This document shows positions 8,888 through 20,498 of a stretch of DNA of 64,000 nt, in pieces (the first letter of the stretch is position 1; each line of letters opens with the position of its first letter). Under the pieces are notes generated by a model. That model was not told where the DNA came from and did not search any database. It worked only from the letters and a program-made list of their open reading frames with translations. Made by a program: the position numbers and the translations under genes. This DNA is from Plotosus lineatus. Its lineage: Eukaryota > Chordata > Actinopteri > Siluriformes > Plotosidae. The DNA is taken from contig CM045731.1 in NCBI GenBank assembly GCA_024760905.1, positions 57,794,125 to 57,858,124 of the forward strand, read 5' to 3'.

Positions 8888-10689
8888 CTAGTAGGAAATT
8901 TCCAAAGAATGCTCAGATGAGGTATCAAATAAGATCAGGTTCAAACACAGTGAAAAATTTCTGAAGCACTGTTTCAGGATCAGGTGCTGATAATTAATTT
9001 TCCAAAACATTAAAATATTTAACATATATTTCTATAATAGTATAAGAATTGTTACACACCCATATTTACATCATGAAGGTTACATTTACAGCAGCAAATT
9101 AAAACAATCTACAGTGAAATTTGAGTTAACTAACGTGTTAGCTGTTAGCTTCCGGTGACAATTCCCCGATCACCTCGTGTGTCACTGACCATGTTTACTA
9201 AATACAATAAAACTGTCCCTAAATAGCAATAAATTACTGTGATTCTTGTACTGAGCGAAATACTGTAATTATGATTAGCAGTTTATTGTAAAACTCGACT
9301 GCTAGCATGAACAGTTCAAAATGTCATCATTAGCCTTGTGTTTCATTTGAGGATGCAGCTTGTGGTTACTAAAGTAGAAAGCAGAGAAAATAAATATATT
9401 TAGGAAGGTGAAGATAATCGTGTAATTAATACCGTTTCCATACGGTAGTGTGATAGCGTAGATGTTTCATAACAGAGCACATTTGTTCAGGACGACACGA
9501 AGTACTTCCACCGATGCAGCTCATGAATCATCACAGTCTGGTTATGTTGTATATATTTGACTTACTGGCCTGTATGTCCTGCCCTCCATGCTTCAGCTCA
9601 TTTCCTACTTTAACATAGCCGCAGTTTGCTTTTGAATGAGTCGATGAAATTAGTGAGCTTCAATCCTGAACGTTGTGGCTCCATTTCCCCAGAAAAATCT
9701 AGTGACGTTAAAATATCAGAAAACCACATGCTGGACGTGCACAGGTTTTCTTGATTTTAATAATAAAAATTTATGTACGTATGGCATAATACAACACAGT
9801 CAAACGGCATGGCGAAAAACATCTGCCTACATGGGCTTCTGAACCGTGTCTGTAAATTTTAGCATTATATAATATGCTAAGAATCGGGCTACTCATTAAA
9901 GTGTTTTGCTGTTGTTGTTCTTGTTTTTTATTGGGATGATGTGTAAAAACACTGACTGTAAACACATCAAGCATATCGACCTGTTCTACCAGACATCAGA
10001 TAAATGTATTGATTTTCATGAAACGTTATGGTAGCAGACTGTACGTGATTAGCAAGCTGTAATGTGCTGCAGTTGAAAATGTTAAGACATTGTACCAAGG
10101 CTAAATCCTACCTACTTTTGAAACGGGGCCCCCTAGTGGCTCAGAGGCCGTCCCATGACTGTATCAACTTTATCCCTTTAGAATTAAAAAAAAAAAAAAG
10201 CATTATCTTTCACAAACACGCTTTACAGTCACATGCTAACACCTGTTTTGAAAGATTTGTTGATGATCAGATGAGTTGAATCAGAAGTTTATTAGGACTG
10301 AAAGGGCAGAAAGTATGGTTACATAACACCACGTGTACCCGGTGCAGCGACTGCAATAGCTTGTGGGTGAACATTTGTGTGAGAGAATGAAATCAAGTTT
10401 TTGTTACGCAAACAAACTGAACTAAGCTTAGTCAGAGGACACCTACCTCCTTCCTGCGTTGCATTCCAAGATGGCCACTCGCGATGCCTCGGCATATGTT
10501 GTATGCGTCAAGACCCTTCGAGAGTATTTTATACGAAATACTGCCTTTACATGAAATAATTTATAATAAGAATGTTTGATGTTATGTTTTGATTTTTTTT
10601 TACTAAAGGAAGGTTGCCCTTACAGGAAAGTCGTCCTGCTTTTCGTGACGCAAAAAGTTTCAGTGTAATTAAAAATACTGTAGATATTT

Positions 10690-10744
<55 letters not shown>

Positions 10745-11331
10745 GTGTCCTGCTGATATGAAGGGCGTGGGACTTCTCTGTAAGGGGTCCAGGCCTTCTC
10801 TGTGGTGCTGCGTTTGATACAGCTAGTTAACCAGTAACTTGTTTTTGTCTGTGTATATTTTGACAATATAATGTTGGTTTATTTATCTATTTTCTTCATA
10901 AAATTGCTGTAATCCAGTAAATTATATCTTTTTCAGAGATCTGACTAATCAAACATTTAGTCCTAAGGAGTATTTATAAAAAGTTTGTATGTGGCTCAGT
11001 GTTTGGCGGATGTACCGTCACATTCTGGCAGCTAAAACAAGCCAGATTCATAAATATCACACGTTTAACTTATCTAAATACACATCACCTGAAACATTCA
11101 CCTTGTAAACAAAAACATGTAAATATTAGATCTGTTTCAGATTAAATAAACTGGTTTTAATCACATTGTTTGTTTCATGCTCATTTTGCCATCCATGCTC
11201 TCTGATCAATCACCTGTGACTAAGTTTTCAAGAAAATAAAATTTTAAATGCTCATTGAAGGTGTGTATTATCAAAGCTGTTAGTAAAATACTTTAGTTTC
11301 CTAGAGACATTGAAGTCTGCGAAAAGAGGAC
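8888..11331. other. Intergenic or 3' UTR stretch, col24a1 to Rex3
   Basis: AT-rich DNA with no convincing coding exon. It may hold an extended col24a1 3' UTR. A (GT)n array lies at about 10692-10730, followed by a short GA run. Nothing else was recognised. Confidence 0.5.
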
Positions 11332-11884
11332 GCAGTCACTTAAAATCATCATCATCGTCTTCTACAAAGTCTGGGGTCGGGTCGCAGGGGCAGCAACCTT
11401 AGCAAAGAGGTCCAGACGTCCCTCTCCCCAGCCACCTCCTCCAACTCTCCCAGGGGGACACCGAGGCGGTCCCAGACAAGCCGAGAGACATAGTCCCTCC
11501 AGCGTGTTCTAGGTCAACCCCGGGGTCTCTTCCCGGTTGGACATGCCCAAAACACCACACTAGGGAGGCATTCTGACCAGATGCCCGAGCCACCTCAACT
11601 GGCCCCTCTCAATGCGGAGGAGCAGTGGATCTACTCCGAGCTCTCCATGGATGATAGAGCTTCTCACCTTATCTCGAAGGGAGAATCCCGCCACCCGGCG
11701 AAGGAAGCTAATTTCAGCCGCTTGTATCCGTGATCTTGTTCTTTCGGTCATTACCCAAAGCTCGTGACCATAGGTGAGGGTTGGAACGTAGATCAACTGG
11801 TAAATTGAAAAACTTCTTCACCACGATGGACCGGTACAGGCACCACTTAACAGCAGAGGCTGCAGCGATCCGTCTGTCGATCTC

Positions 11885-12340
11885 TCACTCCATCCTTCCC
11901 TCACTCGTGAACAAGACCCCGAGATACTTAAACTCCTCTACTTGGGGCAGGACCTCATTCCCGACCCGGAGGGTGCATTCCACCATTGTCCGACTGAGAA
12001 CCATGGCCTCAGACTTGGAGGTACTGATCCTCATCCCGGCTGCTTCGCACTTGGCTGCAAATCGCTCCAATGAGAGCTGGAGGTCCTGACTTGATGAAGC
12101 CAAAAGGACAACATCATCCGCAAAAAGCAGAGAGGAGATACGATGGCCACCAAACCAGAACCCCTCAACGCCTCGACTGTGCCAAGAAATTCTGTTCATA
12201 AAAATTATGAACAGAATCGGTGACAAAGGACAGCCTTGGCGGACGCCAACTCTCACTGGAAACGAATCCGATCTGCTGTTACCAATACGGACCAAACTCT
12301 GGCTCCGATGATACAGCGACCGAATGGCTCGTAGCAACAC
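11885..12340 (-). pseudogene. Rex3 RT catalytic-core frame
   Basis: This stretch continues in the same frame as the upstream 535-codon piece. It carries GVRQGCPLSPILF and the catalytic FADDVV motif, then the thumb-region EEFKYLGVLF. It ends at TGA after GRME, beyond which the frame is lost. Confidence 0.85.
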
Positions 12341-12406
12341 ATCTGGAAGGCCGTACTCTCAGAGCACGCCCCACAAGATCATTCGAGGGACACGGTCGAA
12401 AGCCTT

Positions 12407-14014
12407 CTACAAATCCACAAAGCACATGTGGACGGATTGGGCAAACTCCCATGCCCCCTCCAGAATCCTGTGGAGCGTATAGAGTTGGTCAAGAGTGCTA
12501 CGGCCACGACGAAAACCACACTGTTCCTCCTGAATCCGACGTTTGACTATCAGTAGGATCCTCCTCTCTAGTACCCTTGCATAGACTTTCCCAGGTAGGC
12601 TGAGGAGTGTAATTCCACGATAATTGGAACACACCCTCCGGTCCCCCTTCTTAAAAATCGGGACCACCACCCCAGTTTGCCAATCCAGAGGTACAGCCCC
12701 CGATGACCACGCGATGTTGCAGAGACGTGTCAACCAAGACAGTCCTACAACATCCACAGCCCTGAGATATTCCGGGCGGATCTCGTCCAACCCTGGAGCT
12801 CGACCACCGAGGAGCTTTTTGACAACCTCAGTGACCTCCTCTCCAGTGATGGGTGGACCCCCACCCAAACCCCCACGGTCTTCCTCTTCCACGGAGGGCG
12901 TGTTGGTGGGATTGAGGAGGTCCTCAAAGTATTCCCTCCACCTCTCGACGACATCCCCAGTCGAGGTAAGCAGCTCCCCACCTCCACTGGAAACAGTGTT
13001 TGTGAAGAACTGCTTCCCCCTCCTGAGGCGTCGAATGGCGGTCCAGAACCTTTTTGAGGCCAACCGATAATGACTCTCCAGGCCCTCACCGAACTCGTCC
13101 CACGCCCGAGATTTTGCATCTGCGACAGCCTCGGCTGCAGCACGTTTGGCCTGCCGATACCTATTTGCTGCCTCGGGAGTCCCACAGGCTAATAAAACCC
13201 GATAGGCCTCCTTCTTCAGCTGGACGGCCCCCTTCACCGCAGGTGTCCACCACCGGGTTCGGGGATTACCGCCACGACAAGCACCGATGACCTTACGGCC
13301 ACAGCTATGGGCTGCCGCCTCAGCAATGGAGGCACGAAACATGACCCATTCGGATTCCATGTCCCCCGCCTCCTCCGGAACGTGGTTGTAGCTCTGCCGG
13401 AGGTGGGAGTTAAATGCCTCTAGGACAGGGGACTCCGCTAAACGTTCCCAGCAGACCCTGATTACACGCTTGGGCCTCCCAGGTCTGGAAGGCAGCCTCC
13501 CCCACCACTGAAGCCAACTCACCACCAGGTAGTGATCGGTAGACAGCTCAGCTCCTCTCTTCACCCGAGTGTCCAGAACATATGGTCGCAAGTCCGATGA
13601 CACGACTACAAAGTCAATCATCGAACTGCGACCGAGGGTGTCCTGCTGCCAAGTGCACTTATGGCCACACTTATGTTCGAACATGGTGTTCGTGATAGAC
13701 AAACTGTGACGAGCACAGAGGTCTAACAACGAAACACCATTCGGGTTCAGACTGGAGAGGCCATACCTACCGATCACACCCTTCCAGGTCACACTATCGT
13801 TGCTCACATGGGCGTTGAAGTCTCCCAAGACAACGAGTGAGTCTCCTGAGGAAGCGTTCTCCAACCCCCCCCCCCCCCCCCCCAAAGACTCCAAAAAGGG
13901 TGGGTACTCTGAACTGTCATTTGGTGCATAAGCACAAATAACAGTCAGGACCCGTCCCCCCACCCGAAGATGGAGGGAAGCTACCCTTTCATCAACTGGG
14001 GAGAACCCCAACAT
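12407..14014 (-). pseudogene. Rex3 endonuclease and N-terminal RT frame
   Basis: The longest open part of the Rex3 polyprotein, 535 codons, covers most of the AP endonuclease ([38 protein letters not shown]) and the first reverse-transcriptase blocks up to CFVDL. The next codon is TAG where the family normally has Glu (DLEKAFDRVP in relatives). The same frame resumes at once and meets a TGA about 16 codons later. A C-run at 13866-13883 encodes a glycine stretch and is a likely slippage site. Confidence 0.85.
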
Positions 14015-14621
14015 TTGGGCACCGACACGGGGGGGGGGGCAACAAGAATACCCACACCGGCTCGCCGCCTCTCCTCATGAGCAATTCCAGAATAAGGTCC
14101 ATCCTCTCTCGAGATGGATGGTTCCAGAGCCCAAGCTATGCGTTGAGGTGAGCCCGACTATATCTAGTCGATATCTCTCCACCTCGCGCACCAGATCAGG
14201 CTCCTTCCCCACCAGAGAGGTGACATTCCATGTCCCGAGGGTTAGAGTAAGTAGTCGAGGATCGGTCCGACAGATCCCATGCCTTCGGCTGCCACCCAAC
14301 TCACACTGCACCCGACCCCTAAAACTCCTCCCACAGGTGGTGGGTCCATGGGAGGGCGGACCCACGTCTCCTTTTCGGGCTAAGCCTGGCCAGGCTCCAT
14401 GGGCAGAAGCCCGACCACCAGGCGCTCGCCTTCGAGCTCCTCCCCTGGGCCTGACTCCAGGAGGGAACCCCGGTGACCCGCGTCCGGGCAAGGGAGACAG
14501 CTTCCTGTGCTCTCTTTCAGATGTCATGTGTCATAGGGGTTTTTTGAATTGCACTTCGTCTGGACCTTCACCCCGGACCTGTTTGCCTTGGGTGACCCTC
14601 CCAGGGGCATTTGCCCCCGAC

Positions 14622-14691
14622 AACATAGCTCCTAGAATCATTAGGTCACGCAAACCCCTCCACCACGATAAGGTGGCGATTCAGGGAGGGG
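14622..14691 (-). ncRNA. Possible HDV-like ribozyme at Rex3 5' end
   Basis: Reading minus from the element's exact 5' boundary, CCCCTCC can pair with GGAGGGG 30 bases later. Between them ACC/GGT encloses a 7-base loop (TTATCGT). GAATC can pair with GATTC downstream. CTAA just before GATTC fits the CNRA form of the catalytic J4/2 joint. This resembles the nested HDV-like double pseudoknot known from RTE and R2 elements. No clear P4 hairpin is visible, and CCACC/GGTGG pairing competes, so this is a hypothesis. Confidence 0.3.
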
Positions 14692-15032
14692 CAGTCACTT
14701 AAAATGTCACTTAAAAACATTCTTTTGTTTGTTTTTAAACAAGTATTTATTTAGTACATTAACTTCCTGCTTCCATTTACTTTGTTGAAAGCAAAAAGCA
14801 GTGTCTCGTTCCCTCTTTTTTTACAGGATTAAATCCAAAGATTTCATCTTGTGTTGTTATCCAGAAACCATAAAACATTCTGACATTGGAGACTTCTTCC
14901 ATAAATATAACTTAATCCTTAAAATACAATACACCATATCAACAAGTCCACAGCATTTTATCAGTTTGTGTGAAACATCTGCAAAAGAAATTTAAAAAGT
15001 GCTATAACTGCCATACTAAATACAATACACAA

Positions 15033-15165
15033 TATTATTCGTTCACTTTCTGAGACACTTTATCTTTTTTAGGGTTGCAGGGAGACCGGAGCCTACCTCA
15101 GCCAACTCTACACTATAAACATCTTACCAGACCATTCATACTTGCACCTAGGGAAACATTTTTAA
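15033..15165 (-). mobile_element. Family X fragment
   Basis: Minus-oriented tail and middle part (ggttgcagggagaccggagc, then cacctagggaaac). The head is missing. Confidence 0.6.
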
Positions 15166-15180
15166 ATAGTAAACTAATTT

Positions 15181-16366
15181 AGGAAAATGTATTGACTGAT
15201 GACAGAAGTGTGCTGGGAAGATGGAAAGAGTACTCTGAAGAGCTGATGAAGGAGGAAAAAGAGAAGAGGTGCAAAGATTAGTAAGGGTAAAGTGAGGAGA
15301 GCATTGAAGAGGATGAAGAGTGGAAAGCCAGTTGGTCCTGATGATATACCGGAGGAGGTATGGAAGTGTCTAGGAGAGGTAGCAGTAGATTTCCTGATAA
15401 GAACATTCAACAAGGTCTTAGAGACTGAGCAGATGTACGAGGAATGGAGAAGTGTGCTGGTGCCCATTTTTAAGAACAAGGGAGATGCGTAGCATTGTGG
15501 CAACTACAGAGGGATAAAGTTGATGGGCCATATGATGAAGTTATGGGAAAGATAGTGGAAGCTAGACTAATGGCAGAGGTCCGCATTTGTGAACAACAGT
15601 TTGGTTTCATGCCAAGAAAGAGCATCACAGATGCAGTGTTTGCCTTGAGGATGTTAATAGAGAAGTACAGAGGTGGTCAGAAGGAGCTGCATTGTGCCTT
15701 CGTGGATCTGGAGAAAGCATATGACAGGGTGCCGAGAGTGGAACTTTGGTATTGCATGAGGAAGTCTGGAGTGGCAGAGAAGTAGTGCAGGACATGTATG
15801 AGGGAGGTAAGACAGCGTTGAGGTGTGCTCTCAGTGTGACAGAAGAGTTCAAGATGGAGGTGGGACTGCATCAAGGGTCAGCTCTGAGTCCCTTCTTGTT
15901 TGCTCTGGTGATGGACAGGCTGACAGACGAGGTGAGACAAGATTCACCATGGACTATGATGTTTGCAGATGACATTGTGATCTGCAGTGAGAGCAGAGAA
16001 CAAGTACAGAAAAATCTAGAGAGGTGGAGGTATGCCCTGGAAAGGAGGGGAATGAAGGTTAGCCTCAGTAAGTCAGAATACATGTGTGTGAATGAGAAGG
16101 ACCCAAGAGAGTGTGGAGTGTGTGGAAAACACGTAAAAGTCGCGTGTGCAGACAGGTTGGAATGGTTGGAGAAAAGTGTCCAGTGTGATGTGTGATAGGA
16201 AGGTCTCGGCAATAATGAAAGGGAAAGTGTACAAGACGGTGAAAGAGGACATGAAGATAGTTGGAGTAAGAGTCGAAGATGCAGAGGATAGGGTGAGATG
16301 GAGGCAGAACATTTGCTGTGGCGACCCCTGAAGGAAACAGCGGAAAGGAAAAGAAGTTCAACAGTT
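15181..16366 (+). mobile_element. RTE-like LINE copy B with internal deletions
   Basis: Plus-oriented, 5'-truncated copy of the LINE family best seen at 26309-28386. [35 protein letters not shown] and [13 protein letters not shown] can be read in shifting frames. A small deletion near 15785 and a larger one near 16240 join the VYKTV block directly to KEDMK, removing the DNA for the C-terminal part. It ends with gcgacccctgaaggaaacag and an A-rich tail about 55 bases before the znhit6 promoter motifs. Confidence 0.85.
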
Positions 16367-16423
16367 TTGCTTTGCTGCAGCACGACAGTGTCGTAAACTG
16401 TAGCCGCAGACTCTAATACGGCG

Positions 16424-16440
16424 CACGTGGGGCGGAAGTG
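16424..16440 (+). promoter_or_regulatory. znhit6 core promoter motifs: E-box and ETS site
   Basis: CACGTG at 16424-16429 is followed by CGGAAGTG at 16433-16440, about 50-65 bases before the predicted start codon. A canonical E-box (MYC/USF type) next to an ETS site and no TATA box is common for housekeeping and ribosome-biogenesis genes. The function is inferred from motif and position. Confidence 0.5.
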
Positions 16441-16491
16441 AGTGTGGCTTAAAGAAAGTTGACGAGAGGAGTTTTGTTTATTAATAAAAAA

Positions 16492-16586
16492 ATGTGTGAT
16501 ATGGCGACGTTTTTACAGAAAAACCTCACAATGGACGCGTCGGTAGAGGAGCGGAGAGGACTGAAACGGAAAATGTCACTGACGAG
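16492..16586 (+). CDS. znhit6: znhit6 exon 1, coding part
   Basis: Codes MCDMATF...KRKMSLT and ends ACG-AG before gtaaca. ATG at 16492 is the first in frame, with M4 (16501) an alternative start. The join to exon 2 gives Ser-Cys, opening the zinc finger. This exon lacks a homology match of its own, so the start is predicted. Confidence 0.7.
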
Positions 16587-19500
16587 GTAACAGTACAGGA
16601 CAATCACATGGTTCTAGTCAGTTTCAGATTCACCGTCTTCCTTTCAAAGTCAGAGAAAAATCATATGACCTGATAATCCGTAATTTGAATAATTAAACGC
16701 CGGGACCAAAAATGCTCTGGAATATTTAATTATATTTAATTTAGAAGTGTTTGTGGATCCGCCACGGTGGAAGTGTGAGTGCTCTTTCCACATCCAATCA
16801 GCGACGGACTTGTGCGATATAACAGCAAATCCGTGAACAGGAGGCGGGATTAGTAGGAGTGAAGGCAGGCAAATTTCAGATGTGCTGTGGTATTAAACGA
16901 ATTTGACTCATTTTGTCATGTTTACACCCTTTCTACTGCACATTACAAGGATTTTAAACCCTTTATGTTTTGCTACGTAGTGTTTGAGGCGTTATGTTGA
17001 TTTTTAAGAAGCCTTTCTAATTATTTCAGGCCCCTAGGAGTGTAGTGGCAAATGAAAAGAAAAATGTACAGGTCAGTGATGAGGCCAGTGATGTTGTATG
17101 GTTTAGAAACAGTGGTGCTGAGGAAAAGACAAGAGGCAGAGCTGGAGGTAGCAGACATGAAAATGTTGAGGTTCTCTTTTGAGTAACGAGGATGGATAGG
17201 ATCAGGAATGAGTAGATCAGAGGGACAGCATATGTAAGAGGTTTTGGAGACCAAGTCAGAGAGGCTTGATTGAGATGGTTTGGACATGTACAGAGGAGGG
17301 ATAGTGAGCATATTGGTAGTAGGATACTGAGGTTGGAACTACCAGGCAGAAGGCCTAGAGGAAGACCAAAGAGGAAATTTATGGATGTGGTGAAGGAAGA
17401 CATGAAAGTAGTTGGTGTAAGAGTAGAAGATTCAGAGGATAGGGTGAGATGGAGACAGATTATTCACTGTGGCGACCCCTGAAGGGAGCAGCCGAAAGAA
17501 GAAGAAATGTAGTGACAGTAGTAATAATAACCCATATAAAAAGTTAAATTCTATTTTACTAATTATTGTGATGTCTTATGGAACTCGGAACCAATTTTGC
17601 AGTTTACGGGTGCAACCCACACCTCTTTATAATTATTATGCAGGTTTTTTTGTGTGTGAGATGTGATGTGTAAACTTAATCAAGTTAATTTCATTTCCAT
17701 TGCCAACCGAGGAGATGTTTAACCGCCGTTAAACATCTCCTCGGTTGGCAATGGAAATGAAATTAACTTGATTAAGTATGTAAATACATTCCATGACACC
17801 GCTTCATTGTTCTGTATGATATCATTCACGGATAAACCGCTGTGTGTTCCTTTATCATTTTACAGCTGTGAAATTTGTGACACCGCGGAGGCCAAATACC
17901 GCTGTCCCAACTGCCTGAAGTGTTCGTGCAGGTCAGAGAACGTGCAATGACAAAAACACCCCACTGTAACGGGTATTGTTGGTGTGGGTGATGTGTATAA
18001 TCTGTACTGGGATGTGTCTTGTGTTATTCCCATAGTTTGGCATGTGTTAAACAGCACAAACTTCGATCAGGCTGCGACGGCATTCGGGATCGTACCGCCT
18101 TCATCTCTCTGTCTCATTTTACTGACCTCAACCTACTCAGTGGTAACTACACTAATTATGCTTCAAACTCATTGTATAAAAATAATACTCATGAAGTAGC
18201 ACGGCACTGTATGATTGAGTACAAAAATCTTAGAACTAGCACACGCTGCTTCTTAAAACGGTATACTTGCCAAAACCAGCATATTGTTTACATGCTAAAC
18301 TCCTATACTTTAATCATGCTAACTCAAGAAGTAGCTTACTTTTATCATGCTAAACCATAAACTAGTATATTTGATTACAGGCTTATGATCTAGTGATAAA
18401 TGAATGTTTTGATTTTTAATTTCAAAATGTAATATGTTCTGTGTAGACTACAGGCTTCTGGAGGAGACGGGACGCATTGCTGATCGACCCAACAGAGACT
18501 CACTGTTACACACTCGCACACACCACACGTACTGTGTAAGAGATTTCGGTGTGTGTGTGTGTAAAATACTGTTTTTTTTGTGTGTCTATGGTAGTGTACC
18601 ATGTACTGAATGTTCGCCTCCCACTGTTCAGGTCATGCTGCTATTGAAGAACGCAAAGGCAGCAAAGGTGAACCTGAAGATTCTTCCGAAGTCCTTCAGC
18701 CGGCGACGGGAAAACAAGTCAATCTACAACAAAACGTGAGACTCGCTAATGAAACCGACACCTCGCTCATAACTGTATCTAAACATAGTTTCTGAAATAT
18801 CTCCTGAAAACATCTGTACCCAGTAAGAAAAAAAGGAAAGACAGGAAGGTAGAAGAAAAATCAGTGAAGATCAAATCAGTGGGAATAGAGAGAAGTAAAA
18901 AGGTTGACAAGAAAGCAAGAAGGATCTTTTTAAAAATGCAATAAGTGAAAGAAAGAAGTAAAAAGAATTCAAAAACGACTGGAAATAATTTGAGATTGGT
19001 GCCCTGCAATGGCTTGGTGAGCTGTCCAGAATGTGCAATGGGAGGATGCAGAAAAAAAGAAGAGCTGCAAGAAAAATTGCTCCCTCCCCTGTGCACGCAT
19101 GTTGCCTCCTTCCCCCGTGCGCGCGCGCTGCCTGCCTCCTTCCCCCATGCACGCGCGCTGCCTGCCTCCTTCCCCCATGCACGCGCGCTGCCTGCCTCCT
19201 TCCCCCATGCACGCGCGCTGCCTGCCTCCTTCCCCCATGCACGCGCGCTGCCTGCCTCCTTCCCCCATGCACGCGCGCTGCCTGCCTCCTTCCCCCATGC
19301 ACGCGCGCTGCCTGCCTCCTTCCCCCATGCACGCGTGCTGCCTGCCTCCTTCCCCCATGCACGCGTGCTGCCTGCCTCCTTCCCCCATGCGCGCGCGCGC
19401 TGCCTCCCTCCCTCCCGCGCGCGCTGCCTCCCTCCCTCCCGCGCGCGCTGCCTCCCTCCCTCCCGCGCGCGCTGCCTCCCTCCCCTCCTCCCTCCCGCGC

Positions 19501-20458
19501 GCTGCCTCCCTCCTCCCTGCGCGCGCTGCCTCCCTCCCTCCCTCCCGGCGCTGCCTCCCTCCCTCCCTCCTGGCGCTGCCTCCCTCCCTCCCTCCCTCCT
19601 CCTGGCGCGCTGCCTCCCTCCCTCCCTCCCGCGCTGCCTCCCTCCTCCCTCCCTCCTGGCGCTGCCTCCCTCCCTCCCTCCCGGCGCGCTGCCTCCCTCC
19701 TCCCTCCCTCCGCTGCCTCTCCTCCCTCCCGGCTGGCTGCCTCCGTCCCTCCCGGCGCTGCCTGCCTCCTGCCTGCCTCCGTCCCTCCCGGCAGCGCTGC
19801 CTCCGTCCCTCCCGGCGCTGCCTGCTGCCTCCGTCTCTCCAGCTGGCCTCCGTCCCTCCCGGCCTGCTGCCTCCGTCCCTCCCCAAGGCTGCCTCTGCCT
19901 CTCCCACAAGGCTGCCTCTCCTCCTCCCTGCATGCTGCTGCCTCCCTCCCTCGCGCGCGCTGCCTCCCTCCCTCTCTCCCTCCTTTGCACGCTCTCTCTC
20001 GCTCCCTCCTTTGCACGCTCTCTCTCGCTCCCTCCTTTGCACGCTCTCTCTCGCTCCCTCCTTTGCACGCTCTCTCTCGCTCCCTCCTTTGCACGCTCTC
20101 TCTCGCTCCCTCCTTTGCACGCTCTCTCTCTCTCCTTGCCGCGCACGGATGCTCGCTCCCTCCCTCCTGTGTGCTCGCTCGTTCTCTGTCCACCTTGTTC
20201 TCTCTCTTGCCCTCGGCTGTCATGTGATCGTGGAGATGTCTATGTTGGTAGAGAATCAGCCATGTCTGAATTGGAGAGAAAAATCAAGGGAATGTGAGAG
20301 TTCTGGAAGGCTCTTGATCCACTGCGCCTCTGACGAGAAGTTCTTCCGTCAGTGTGTCCATAGAGATGGAAAACACTCCGCACCTCATCAAAAGAGTGCA
20401 GTGGAGGATAAAACACAAAGGCTGCATTCATGTCTGAAAGTGTGAGTATCGTCAGTCC

Positions 20459-20498
<40 letters not shown>

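Larger units (their letters stand above)
11347..14690 (-). mobile_element. Rex3 non-LTR retrotransposon, near full length
   Basis: A minus-strand element bounded by a perfect 15-bp target duplication, gcagtcacttaaaat, at 11332-11346 and 14691-14705. In order it holds a 5' leader, an AP-endonuclease domain (GTWNVTS, then LGDFNAHV and STDHYLV), a reverse transcriptase ([32 protein letters not shown]), a C-terminal RRWLGRGT-type block and a GATGAT-type tail. Segments near 12211 and 12664 closely match the widely used Rex3 PCR primer pair as I remember it, which identifies the family (RTE clade). It is inactive through several nonsense codons and frame breaks. Confidence 0.88.

Noticed and set aside
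14118..14702. 194-codon plus-strand frame
   Set aside because: It is antisense to the Rex3 leader and endonuclease region.
18779..20445. Open frames of 380-470 codons on both strands (Arg/Gly/Glu-rich or Pro/Leu/Ser-rich)
   Set aside because: They come from stop-free minisatellite units, overlap in several frames on both strands, and have no domain.
20217..20445. Exon-like stretch ending before gtgagt
   Set aside because: The frame is continuous with the satellite artefact and has no homology. The donor alone is not enough.
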